Source: Limnoperna fortunei
Lineage: Eukaryota; Mollusca; Bivalvia; Mytilida; Modiolidae
DNA: 64,000 bases
Assembly (NCBI GenBank): GCA_944474755.1
Contig: OX104112.1
Span: 91,153,756 to 91,217,755 of the forward strand
Direction: 5' to 3'
The notes below the pieces were generated by a model. That model ran no database searches. It was not told where the DNA came from and saw only the letters and a program-made list of their open reading frames with translations. Shown one piece after another: positions 53,929-64,000 of this stretch; the stretch's first letter is position 1; each line of letters starts with the position of its first letter. The translations under genes were made by a program, and so were the position numbers.

Positions 53929-55107
53929 GAAATTTGATTTCTTCCTCCTAAATGTGTATAAAACTTCTTTTTTGTGTATTTTCATACCAAAGATTGCATT
54001 TCTTTCCAAAATATATTTACTTTAACAATCATTATTGACCAATCGCGTTTAACCTGACAGTTTTTTTCACGCTTTACTTTGTGCTCATAAAATGGCCGCG
54101 CCCATACCGTTATGCAATAGTACATTGATACCTATAGAGATATTAAATGGATGCAGAATTAAGCAAATTGCATACCTTTAGTACTGTTGATTCAATTACA
54201 AAACTTGTATGTAGTTGGGCATATACATCGATGTTCCTTTATGCTTTAAGTGCCGTTTTTTAAAGGCCACCCCTAGAAAAAAAGGCGCGTTTTTGCAAGT
54301 AGTTTTTTTTCTCCTCAGTTTGTGCTGCGCTTCAAAATTGATGTTTTTTATCTTTACTGTTGGTGTTTTTCACATAGCATGTGTAGATGCCTATGTTCGA
54401 CGATTGTTCTATCTTAAATTTTCATTCAGGGTCCACAAATGAACGAACGAAATGCGGTCTAAATGATCTTCCGAAAATTAACGGTTTTTGAAACAGACTA
54501 TAACTTGTTCAAAACTGACCTAAATTTCATAGTACAACATTATGGTTGAATGCTGGACCTTACTTCGGTGATTTGTAAACAGCGTTTCGAAATCGTTTAA
54601 CATTTGTGAAATTATCGCCCATTATTATAACACAACCAGAAAGTCAGATTAGGGCCGAAAAAAACGTAAAGATCATAGTTCTTTTATATTGTCAAAAGTT
54701 CAATTTGAATCACTGAATTAGACTAAATTTGCTGTTTTATGCGTCCTGTAACATACAAACTCCAAATGTAGTGTACACATTGACCACGAGCCTTTCCGTC
54801 ATTGTTTCATCATTCCCACCCCTAACGTTGCATTGAAAATAGCATGTTTCATGAAATAGACTATAGCTAATTAAAACGTGAATATAAACAATGAATTTTG
54901 TCATAATCTATGATTTTATGCTGAATTTATGCGCTTAAAGTAAAATTTGCGGAATTCAAATGCCAAAAAGAAACATGTATAGAATACAATGGACCAATGG
55001 CCTTTCTATGTTATTTTCCATATGGGGTACCCCTTTTCGATTATTATTTCCTTGAAAGACAAAGTTAATTTAATGTTAAATTAAGAGAGATTATTTATGT
55101 TAAAGAA
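53929..55107 (-). repeat. Partial inverted monomer ending at gap 2
   Basis: The copy covers offsets 1300 down to 123 and is 1179 bp long because of one extra T in the run near 54303-54310. The extra T again opens the same spurious 75-codon frame (54215-54442). The cut at offset 123 does not coincide with any deletion breakpoint. Confidence 0.92.
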
Positions 55108-55307
55108 NNNNNNNNNNNNNNNNNNNNNNNNNNNNNNNNNNNNNNNNNNNNNNNNNNNNNNNNNNNNNNNNNNNNNNNNNNNNNNNNNNNNNNNNNNNNN
55201 NNNNNNNNNNNNNNNNNNNNNNNNNNNNNNNNNNNNNNNNNNNNNNNNNNNNNNNNNNNNNNNNNNNNNNNNNNNNNNNNNNNNNNNNNNNNNNNNNNNN
55301 NNNNNNN
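55108..55307. other. Assembly gap 2 (200 N)
   Basis: A second run of exactly 200 N, the same placeholder length as gap 1. The left flank is inverted satellite ending at offset 123; the right flank is '+' satellite starting at offset 519. The true length of the gap is unknown. Confidence 0.99.
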
Positions 55308-58300
55308 GATTCAAATTGAACTTTTGACAATATAAAAGAACTATGATCTTTACGTTTTTTTCGGCCCTAATCTGACTTTCTGGTTGTGTTATAATAATGG
55401 GCGATAATTTCACAAATGTTAAACGATTTCGAAACGCTGTTTACAAATCACCGAAGTAGGTCCAGCATTCAACCATAATGTTGTACTATGAAATTTAGGT
55501 CAGTTTTGAACAAGTTATAGTCTGTTTCAAAAACCGTTAATTTTCGGAAGATCATTTAGACCGCATTTCGTTCGTTCATTTGTGGACCCTGAATGAAAAT
55601 TTAAGATAGAACAATCGTCGAACATAGGCATCTACACATGCTATGTGAAAAACACCAACAGTAAAGATAAAAAAACATCAATTTTGAAGCGCAGCACAAA
55701 CTGAGGAGAAAAAAACTACTTGCAAAAAACGCGCCTTTTTTTCTAGGGGTGGCCTTTAAAAAACGGCACTTAAAGCATAAAGGAACATCGATGTATATGC
55801 CCAACTACATACAAGTTTTGTAATTGAATCAACAGTACTAAAGGTATGCAATTTGCTTAATTCTGCATCCATTTAATATCTCTATAGGTATCAATGTACT
55901 ATTGCATAACGGTATGGGCGCGGCATTTTATGAGCACAAAGTAAAGCGTGAAAAAAACTGTCAGGTTAAACGCGATTGGTCAATAATGATTGTTAAAGTA
56001 AATATATTTTGGAAAGAAATGCAATCTTTGGTATGAAAATACACAAAAAAGAAGTTTTATACACATTTAGGAGGAAGAAATCAAATTTCGAATACGTAGG
56101 GGCACCTCGAGGAAATTAGAAAAAAATGAGACTCCCCCTTTTTGACCTTCATTTTTCAGCCAGAAAAGCAATGCGAACCTATATTTTTAATAACACCAAA
56201 TAAACCCCCTATTCTTTAACATAAATAATCTCTCTTAATTTAACATTAAATTAACTTTGTCTTTCAAGGAAATAATAATCGAAAAGGGGTACCCCATATG
56301 GAAAATAACATAGAAAGGCCATTGGTCCATTGTATTCTATACATGTTTCTTTTTGGCATTTGAATTCCGCAAATTTTACTTTAAGCGCATAAATTCAGCA
56401 TAAAATCATAGATTATGACAAAATTCATTGTTTATATTCACGTTTTAATTAGCTATAGTCTATTTCATGAAACATGCTATTTTCAATGCAACGTTAGGGG
56501 TGGGAATGATGAAACAATGACGGAAAGGCTCGTGGTCAATGTGTACACTACATTTGGAGTTTGTATGTTACAGGACGCATAAAACAGCAAATTTAGTCTA
56601 ATTCAGTGATTCAAATTGAACTTTTGACAATATAAAAGAACTATGATCTTTACGTTTTTTTTCGGCCCTAATCTGACTTTCTGGTTGTGTTATAATAATG
56701 GGCGATAATTTCACAAATGTTAAACGATTTCGAAACGCTGTTTACAAATCACCGAAGTAAGGTCCAGCATTCAACCATAATGTTGTACTATGAAATTTAG
56801 GTCAGTTTTGAACAAGTTATAGTCTGTTTCAAAAACCGTTAATTTTCGGAAGATCATTTAGACCGCATTTCGTTCGTTCATTTGTGGACCCTGAATGAAA
56901 ATTTAAGATAGAACAATCGTCGAACATAGGCATCTACACATGCTATGTGAAAAAACACCAACAGTAAAGATAAAAAACATCAATTTTGAAGCGCAGCACA
57001 AACTGAGGAGAAAAAAACTACTTGCAAAAACGCGCCTTTTTTTCTAGGGGTGGCCTTTAAAAAACGGCACTTAAAGCATAAAGGAACATCGATGTATATG
57101 CCCAACTACATACAAGTTTTGTAATTGAATCAACAGTACTAAAGGTATGCAATTTGCTTAATTCTGCATCCATTTAATATCTCTATAGGTATCAATGTAC
57201 TATTGCATAACGGTATGGGCGCGGCCATTTTATGAGCACAAAGTAAAGCGTGAAAAAAACTGTCAGGTTAAACGCGATTGGTCAATAATGATTGTTAAAG
57301 TAAATATATTTTGGAAAGAAATGCAATCTTTGGTATGAAAATACACAAAAAAGAAGTTTTATACACATTTAGGAGGAAGAAATCAAATTTCGAATACGTA
57401 GGGGCACCTCGAGGAAATTAGAAAAAAATGAGACTCCCCCTTTTTGACCTTCATTTTTCAGCCAGAAAAGCAATGCGAACCTATATTTTTAATAACACCA
57501 AATAAACCCACCTATTCTTTAACATAAATAATCTCTCTTAATTTAACATTAAATTAACTTTGTCTTTCAAGGAAATAATAATCGAAAAGGGGTACCCCAT
57601 ATGGAAAATAACATAGAAAGGCCATTGGTCCATTGTATTCTATACATGTTTCTTTTTGGCATTTGAATTCCGCAAATTTTACTTTAAGCGCATAAATTCA
57701 GCATAAAATCATAGATTATGACAAAATTCATTGTTTATATTCACGTTTTAATTAGCTATAGTCTATTTCATGAAACATGCTATTTTCAATGCAACGTTAG
57801 GGGTGGGAATGATGAAACAATGACGGAAAGGCTCGTGGTCAATGTGTACACTACATTTGGAGTTTGTATGTTACAGGACGCATAAAACAGCAAATTTAGT
57901 CTAATTCAGTGATTCAAATTGAACTTTTGACAATATAAAAGAACTATGATCTTTACGTTTTTTTTCGGCCCTAATCTGACTTTCTGGTTGTGTTATAATA
58001 ATGGGCGATAATTTCACAAATGTTAAACGATTTCGAAACGCTGTTTACAAATCACCGAAGTAAGGTCCAGCATTCAACCATAATGTTGTACTATGAAATT
58101 TAGGTCAGTTTTGAACAAGTTATAGTCTGTTTCAAAAACCGTTAATTTTCGGAAGATCATTTAGACCGCATTTCGTTCGTTCATTTGTGGACCCTGAATG
58201 AAAATTTAAGATAGAACAATCGTCGAACATAGGCATCTACACATGCTATGTGAAAAACACCAACAGTAAAGATAAAAAACATCAATTTTGAAGCGCAGCA

Positions 58301-58760
58301 CAAACTGAGGAGAAAAAAACTACTTGCAAAAACGCGCCTTTTTTTCTAGGGGTGGCCTTTAAAAAACGGCACTTAAAGCATAAAGGAACATCGATGTATA
58401 TGCCCAACTACATACAAGTTTTGTAATTGAATCAACAGTACTAAAGGTATGCAATTTGCTTAATTCTGCATCCATTTAATATCTCTATAGGTATCAATGT
58501 ACTATTGCATAACGGTATGGGCGCGGCCATTTTATGAGCACAAAGTAAAGCGTGAAAAAAACTGTCAGGTTAAACGCGATTGGTCAATAATGATTGTTAA
58601 AGTAAATATATTTTGGAAAGAAATGCAATCTTTGGTATGAAAATACACAAAAAAGAAGTTTTATACACATTTAGGAGGAAGAAATCAAATTTCGAATACG
58701 TAGGGGCACCTCGAGGAAATTAGAAAAAAATGAGACTCCCCCTTTTTTGACCTCATTTTT
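55308..58760 (+). repeat. Indel-rich left end of segment 3
   Basis: The partial first copy has about four single-base indels: a lost A near 55458, extra A near 55670 and near 55729, and a lost C near 55924. The next two copies have two each (eight instead of seven T near 56660 and 57963, an extra A near 56950, an A inserted in a C run at 57510). The fourth has a gained T and a lost T near 58745-58755. Copies after that are clean apart from one lost A near 62629. The decay away from the gap mirrors the left end of segment 2. Confidence 0.83.
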
Positions 58761-61700
58761 CAGCCAGAAAAGCAATGCGAACCTATATTTTTAATAACAC
58801 CAAATAAACCCCCTATTCTTTAACATAAATAATCTCTCTTAATTTAACATTAAATTAACTTTGTCTTTCAAGGAAATAATAATCGAAAAGGGGTACCCCA
58901 TATGGAAAATAACATAGAAAGGCCATTGGTCCATTGTATTCTATACATGTTTCTTTTTGGCATTTGAATTCCGCAAATTTTACTTTAAGCGCATAAATTC
59001 AGCATAAAATCATAGATTATGACAAAATTCATTGTTTATATTCACGTTTTAATTAGCTATAGTCTATTTCATGAAACATGCTATTTTCAATGCAACGTTA
59101 GGGGTGGGAATGATGAAACAATGACGGAAAGGCTCGTGGTCAATGTGTACACTACATTTGGAGTTTGTATGTTACAGGACGCATAAAACAGCAAATTTAG
59201 TCTAATTCAGTGATTCAAATTGAACTTTTGACAATATAAAAGAACTATGATCTTTACGTTTTTTTCGGCCCTAATCTGACTTTCTGGTTGTGTTATAATA
59301 ATGGGCGATAATTTCACAAATGTTAAACGATTTCGAAACGCTGTTTACAAATCACCGAAGTAAGGTCCAGCATTCAACCATAATGTTGTACTATGAAATT
59401 TAGGTCAGTTTTGAACAAGTTATAGTCTGTTTCAAAAACCGTTAATTTTCGGAAGATCATTTAGACCGCATTTCGTTCGTTCATTTGTGGACCCTGAATG
59501 AAAATTTAAGATAGAACAATCGTCGAACATAGGCATCTACACATGCTATGTGAAAAACACCAACAGTAAAGATAAAAAACATCAATTTTGAAGCGCAGCA
59601 CAAACTGAGGAGAAAAAAACTACTTGCAAAAACGCGCCTTTTTTTCTAGGGGTGGCCTTTAAAAAACGGCACTTAAAGCATAAAGGAACATCGATGTATA
59701 TGCCCAACTACATACAAGTTTTGTAATTGAATCAACAGTACTAAAGGTATGCAATTTGCTTAATTCTGCATCCATTTAATATCTCTATAGGTATCAATGT
59801 ACTATTGCATAACGGTATGGGCGCGGCCATTTTATGAGCACAAAGTAAAGCGTGAAAAAAACTGTCAGGTTAAACGCGATTGGTCAATAATGATTGTTAA
59901 AGTAAATATATTTTGGAAAGAAATGCAATCTTTGGTATGAAAATACACAAAAAAGAAGTTTTATACACATTTAGGAGGAAGAAATCAAATTTCGAATACG
60001 TAGGGGCACCTCGAGGAAATTAGAAAAAAATGAGACTCCCCCTTTTTGACCTTCATTTTTCAGCCAGAAAAGCAATGCGAACCTATATTTTTAATAACAC
60101 CAAATAAACCCCCTATTCTTTAACATAAATAATCTCTCTTAATTTAACATTAAATTAACTTTGTCTTTCAAGGAAATAATAATCGAAAAGGGGTACCCCA
60201 TATGGAAAATAACATAGAAAGGCCATTGGTCCATTGTATTCTATACATGTTTCTTTTTGGCATTTGAATTCCGCAAATTTTACTTTAAGCGCATAAATTC
60301 AGCATAAAATCATAGATTATGACAAAATTCATTGTTTATATTCACGTTTTAATTAGCTATAGTCTATTTCATGAAACATGCTATTTTCAATGCAACGTTA
60401 GGGGTGGGAATGATGAAACAATGACGGAAAGGCTCGTGGTCAATGTGTACACTACATTTGGAGTTTGTATGTTACAGGACGCATAAAACAGCAAATTTAG
60501 TCTAATTCAGTGATTCAAATTGAACTTTTGACAATATAAAAGAACTATGATCTTTACGTTTTTTTCGGCCCTAATCTGACTTTCTGGTTGTGTTATAATA
60601 ATGGGCGATAATTTCACAAATGTTAAACGATTTCGAAACGCTGTTTACAAATCACCGAAGTAAGGTCCAGCATTCAACCATAATGTTGTACTATGAAATT
60701 TAGGTCAGTTTTGAACAAGTTATAGTCTGTTTCAAAAACCGTTAATTTTCGGAAGATCATTTAGACCGCATTTCGTTCGTTCATTTGTGGACCCTGAATG
60801 AAAATTTAAGATAGAACAATCGTCGAACATAGGCATCTACACATGCTATGTGAAAAACACCAACAGTAAAGATAAAAAACATCAATTTTGAAGCGCAGCA
60901 CAAACTGAGGAGAAAAAAACTACTTGCAAAAACGCGCCTTTTTTTCTAGGGGTGGCCTTTAAAAAACGGCACTTAAAGCATAAAGGAACATCGATGTATA
61001 TGCCCAACTACATACAAGTTTTGTAATTGAATCAACAGTACTAAAGGTATGCAATTTGATTAATTCTGCATCCATTTAATATCTCTATAGGTATCAATGT
61101 ACTATTGCATAACGGTATGGGCGCGGCCATTTTATGAGCACAAAGTAAAGCGTGAAAAAAACTGTCAGGTTAAACGCGATTGGTCAATAATGATTGTTAA
61201 AGTAAATATATTTTGGAAAGAAATGCAATCTTTGGTATGAAAATACACAAAAAAGAAGTTTTATACACATTTAGGAGGAAGAAATCAAATTTCGAATACG
61301 TAGGGGCACCTCGAGGAAATTAGAAAAAAATGAGACTCCCCCTTTTTGACCTTCATTTTTCAGCCAGAAAAGCAATGCGAACCTATATTTTTAATAACAC
61401 CAAATAAACCCCCTATTCTTTAACATAAATAATCTCTCTTAATTTAACATTAAATTAACTTTGTCTTTCAAGGAAATAATAATCGAAAAGGGGTACCCCA
61501 TATGGAAAATAACATAGAAAGGCCATTGGTCCATTGTATTCTATACATGTTTCTTTTTGGCATTTGAATTCCGCAAATTTTACTTTAAGCGCATAAATTC
61601 AGCATAAAATCATAGATTATGACAAAATTCATTGTTTATATTCACGTTTTAATTAGCTATAGTCTATTTCATGAAACATGCTATTTTCAATGCAACGTTA

Positions 61701-64000
61701 GGGGTGGGAATGATGAAACAATGACGGAAAGGCTCGTGGTCAATGTGTACACTACATTTGGAGTTTGTATGTTACAGGACGCATAAAACAGCAAATTTAG
61801 TCTAATTCAGTGATTCAAATTGAACTTTTGACAATATAAAAGAACTATGATCTTTACGTTTTTTTCGGCCCTAATCTGACTTTCTGGTTGTGTTATAATA
61901 ATGGGCGATAATTTCACAAATGTTAAACGATTTCGAAACGCTGTTTACAAATCACCGAAGTAAGGTCCAGCATTCAACCATAATGTTGTACTATGAAATT
62001 TAGGTCAGTTTTGAACAAGTTATAGTCTGTTTCAAAAACCGTTAATTTTCGGAAGATCATTTAGACCGCATTTCGTTCGTTCATTTGTGGACCCTGAATG
62101 AAAATTTAAGATAGAACAATCGTCGAACATAGGCATCTACACATGCTATGTGAAAAACACCAACAGTAAAGATAAAAAACATCAATTTTGAAGCGCAGCA
62201 CAAACTGAGGAGAAAAAAACTACTTGCAAAAACGCGCCTTTTTTTCTAGGGGTGGCCTTTAAAAAACGGCACTTAAAGCATAAAGGAACATCGATGTATA
62301 TGCCCAACTACATACAAGTTTTGTAATTGAATCAACAGTACTAAAGGTATGCAATTTGCTTAATTCTGCATCCATTTAATATCTCTATAGGTATCAATGT
62401 ACTATTGCATAACGGTATGGGCGCGGCCATTTTATGAGCACAAAGTAAAGCGTGAAAAAAACTGTCAGGTTAAACGCGATTGGTCAATAATGATTGTTAA
62501 AGTAAATATATTTTGGAAAGAAATGCAATCTTTGGTATGAAAATACACAAAAAAGAAGTTTTATACACATTTAGGAGGAAGAAATCAAATTTCGAATACG
62601 TAGGGGCACCTCGAGGAAATTAGAAAAAATGAGACTCCCCCTTTTTGACCTTCATTTTTCAGCCAGAAAAGCAATGCGAACCTATATTTTTAATAACACC
62701 AAATAAACCCCCTATTCTTTAACATAAATAATCTCTCTTAATTTAACATTAAATTAACTTTGTCTTTCAAGGAAATAATAATCGAAAAGGGGTACCCCAT
62801 ATGGAAAATAACATAGAAAGGCCATTGGTCCATTGTATTCTATACATGTTTCTTTTTGGCATTTGAATTCCGCAAATTTTACTTTAAGCGCATAAATTCA
62901 GCATAAAATCATAGATTATGACAAAATTCATTGTTTATATTCACGTTTTAATTAGCTATAGTCTATTTCATGAAACATGCTATTTTCAATGCAACGTTAG
63001 GGGTGGGAATGATGAAACAATGACGGAAAGGCTCGTGGTCAATGTGTACACTACATTTGGAGTTTGTATGTTACAGGACGCATAAAACAGCAAATTTAGT
63101 CTAATTCAGTGATTCAAATTGAACTTTTGACAATATAAAAGAACTATGATCTTTACGTTTTTTTCGGCCCTAATCTGACTTTCTGGTTGTGTTATAATAA
63201 TGGGCGATAATTTCACAAATGTTAAACGATTTCGAAACGCTGTTTACAAATCACCGAAGTAAGGTCCAGCATTCAACCATAATGTTGTACTATGAAATTT
63301 AGGTCAGTTTTGAACAAGTTATAGTCTGTTTCAAAAACCGTTAATTTTCGGAAGATCATTTAGACCGCATTTCGTTCGTTCATTTGTGGACCCTGAATGA
63401 AAATTTAAGATAGAACAATCGTCGAACATAGGCATCTACACATGCTATGTGAAAAACACCAACAGTAAAGATAAAAAACATCAATTTTGAAGCGCAGCAC
63501 AAACTGAGGAGAAAAAAACTACTTGCAAAAACGCGCCTTTTTTTCTAGGGGTGGCCTTTAAAAAACGGCACTTAAAGCATAAAGGAACATCGATGTATAT
63601 GCCCAACTACATACAAGTTTTGTAATTGAATCAACAGTACTAAAGGTATGCAATTTGCTTAATTCTGCATCCATTTAATATCTCTATAGGTATCAATGTA
63701 CTATTGCATAACGGTATGGGCGCGGCCATTTTATGAGCACAAAGTAAAGCGTGAAAAAAACTGTCAGGTTAAACGCGATTGGTCAATAATGATTGTTAAA
63801 GTAAATATATTTTGGAAAGAAATGCAATCTTTGGTATGAAAATACACAAAAAAGAAGTTTTATACACATTTAGGAGGAAGAAATCAAATTTCGAATACGT
63901 AGGGGCACCTCGAGGAAATTAGAAAAAAATGAGACTCCCCCTTTTTGACCTTCATTTTTCAGCCAGAAAAGCAATGCGAACCTATATTTTTAATAACACC
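55308..64000 (+). repeat. Satellite array, segment 3 (original orientation)
   Basis: A partial copy 55308-56089 (offsets 519-1300) is followed by full copies starting at 56090 (1302 bp), 57392 (1302), 58694 (1300), 59994 (1300), 61294 (1300) and 62594 (1299), and a 108-bp start of another copy at 63893-64000. The orientation matches segment 1. C to A at 61059 (offset 1066) is the only clear substitution. The array continues beyond the window on this side. Confidence 0.96.

Larger units (their letters stand above)
21635..55107 (-). repeat. Satellite array, segment 2 (same monomer, inverted)
   Basis: This is the reverse complement of the segment 1 satellite. Monomers, read on the + strand, occupy 21635-22730 (partial, offsets 1096 down to 1), 22731-24028 (1298 bp), 24029-25327 (1299), 25328-26625 (1298), 26626-27927 (1302), 27928-29227 (1300), 29228-30527 (1300) and 30528-31828 (1301). 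Seventeen copies of exactly 1300 bp then run from 31829 to 53928, followed by a partial copy 53929-55107 (offsets 1300 down to 123, with one extra base). That gives 24 full copies. No 844-bp variant occurs here. The first five to six copies carry many small indels; from about 31 kb onward copies are almost identical. Confidence 0.96.

Noticed and set aside
55081..55413. Open frames across gap 2 on both strands.
   Set aside because: They are open only because N codons contain no stops. The flanks are ordinary satellite.
55601..55804. A 67-codon minus-strand frame in the first copy of segment 3.
   Set aside because: It depends on extra A bases in homopolymer runs in an error-rich copy and is the same non-coding region as the 75-codon frames at 30814 and 54215.
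1..64000. CRISPR array, bacterial island or phage repeat.
   Set aside because: There are no short direct repeats with unique spacers, no cas-like or phage genes and no coding density; the repeat is 1300 bp and contiguous.
1..64000. Transposon tandem array.
   Set aside because: There are no terminal inverted repeats, target-site duplications, long terminal repeats or transposase or reverse-transcriptase frames in the monomer. An ancient non-autonomous element as the source cannot be excluded without a database search.
1..64000. Telomeric repeats or a subtelomere boundary.
   Set aside because: I see no runs of TTAGG, TTAGGG or similar on either strand, and no transition from satellite to other sequence anywhere in the window.

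Overview
The window is not a gene region. Apart from two 200-base runs of N, every base belongs to one tandemly repeated sequence, a satellite DNA with a monomer of exactly 1300 bp. The monomer is about 33% G+C by hand count. I find no protein-coding gene, rRNA, tRNA, CRISPR array, insertion sequence or recognisable transposon. The host is most likely a eukaryote: tens of kilobases of near-identical non-coding tandem repeats, with stop codons in all frames, fit a eukaryotic satellite (centromeric, pericentromeric, subtelomeric or sex-chromosome heterochromatin) and no known bacterial arrangement. CpG is not depleted in the monomer (about 37 seen against about 36 expected, by hand). This leans towards an organism without heavy CpG methylation, such as many invertebrates, but does not identify a species. 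I do not recognise the monomer as a named family.

Layout. Segment 1 (1-21434) runs head-to-tail in one orientation, called '+' here, with offset 1 set at the first base of the window. It holds seven full monomers (1-9100), a 2988-bp compound block with two identical 456-bp deletions (9101-12088), seven more full monomers (12089-21188) and a 246-bp partial one that stops at an N gap. Gap 1 is 21435-21634. Segment 2 (21635-55107) is the same satellite in the opposite orientation: a 1096-bp partial monomer, 24 full monomers and a partial one of 1179 bp. Gap 2 is 55108-55307. Segment 3 (55308-64000) returns to '+': a 782-bp partial monomer, six full ones and a 108-bp tail.

Main points. Clean monomers look identical over their full length, apart from a handful of single-base substitutions, so the array was homogenised or amplified recently. 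The two deletions share one junction, at a 6-bp microhomology (TCTATA). The two sequence ends facing gap 1 fall exactly at these same two monomer positions. The orientation flips occur only at the N gaps. Small homopolymer indels pile up at the left ends of segments 2 and 3 and fade inward. Flipping segment 2 would put both error-rich ends at one gap, so scaffold mis-orientation is a serious alternative to a real inversion. The few open reading frames over 60 codons exist only because of N runs, single substitutions or homopolymer indels. I see no evidence of a new gene system here; the interest lies in satellite structure and turnover, and in assembly quality.
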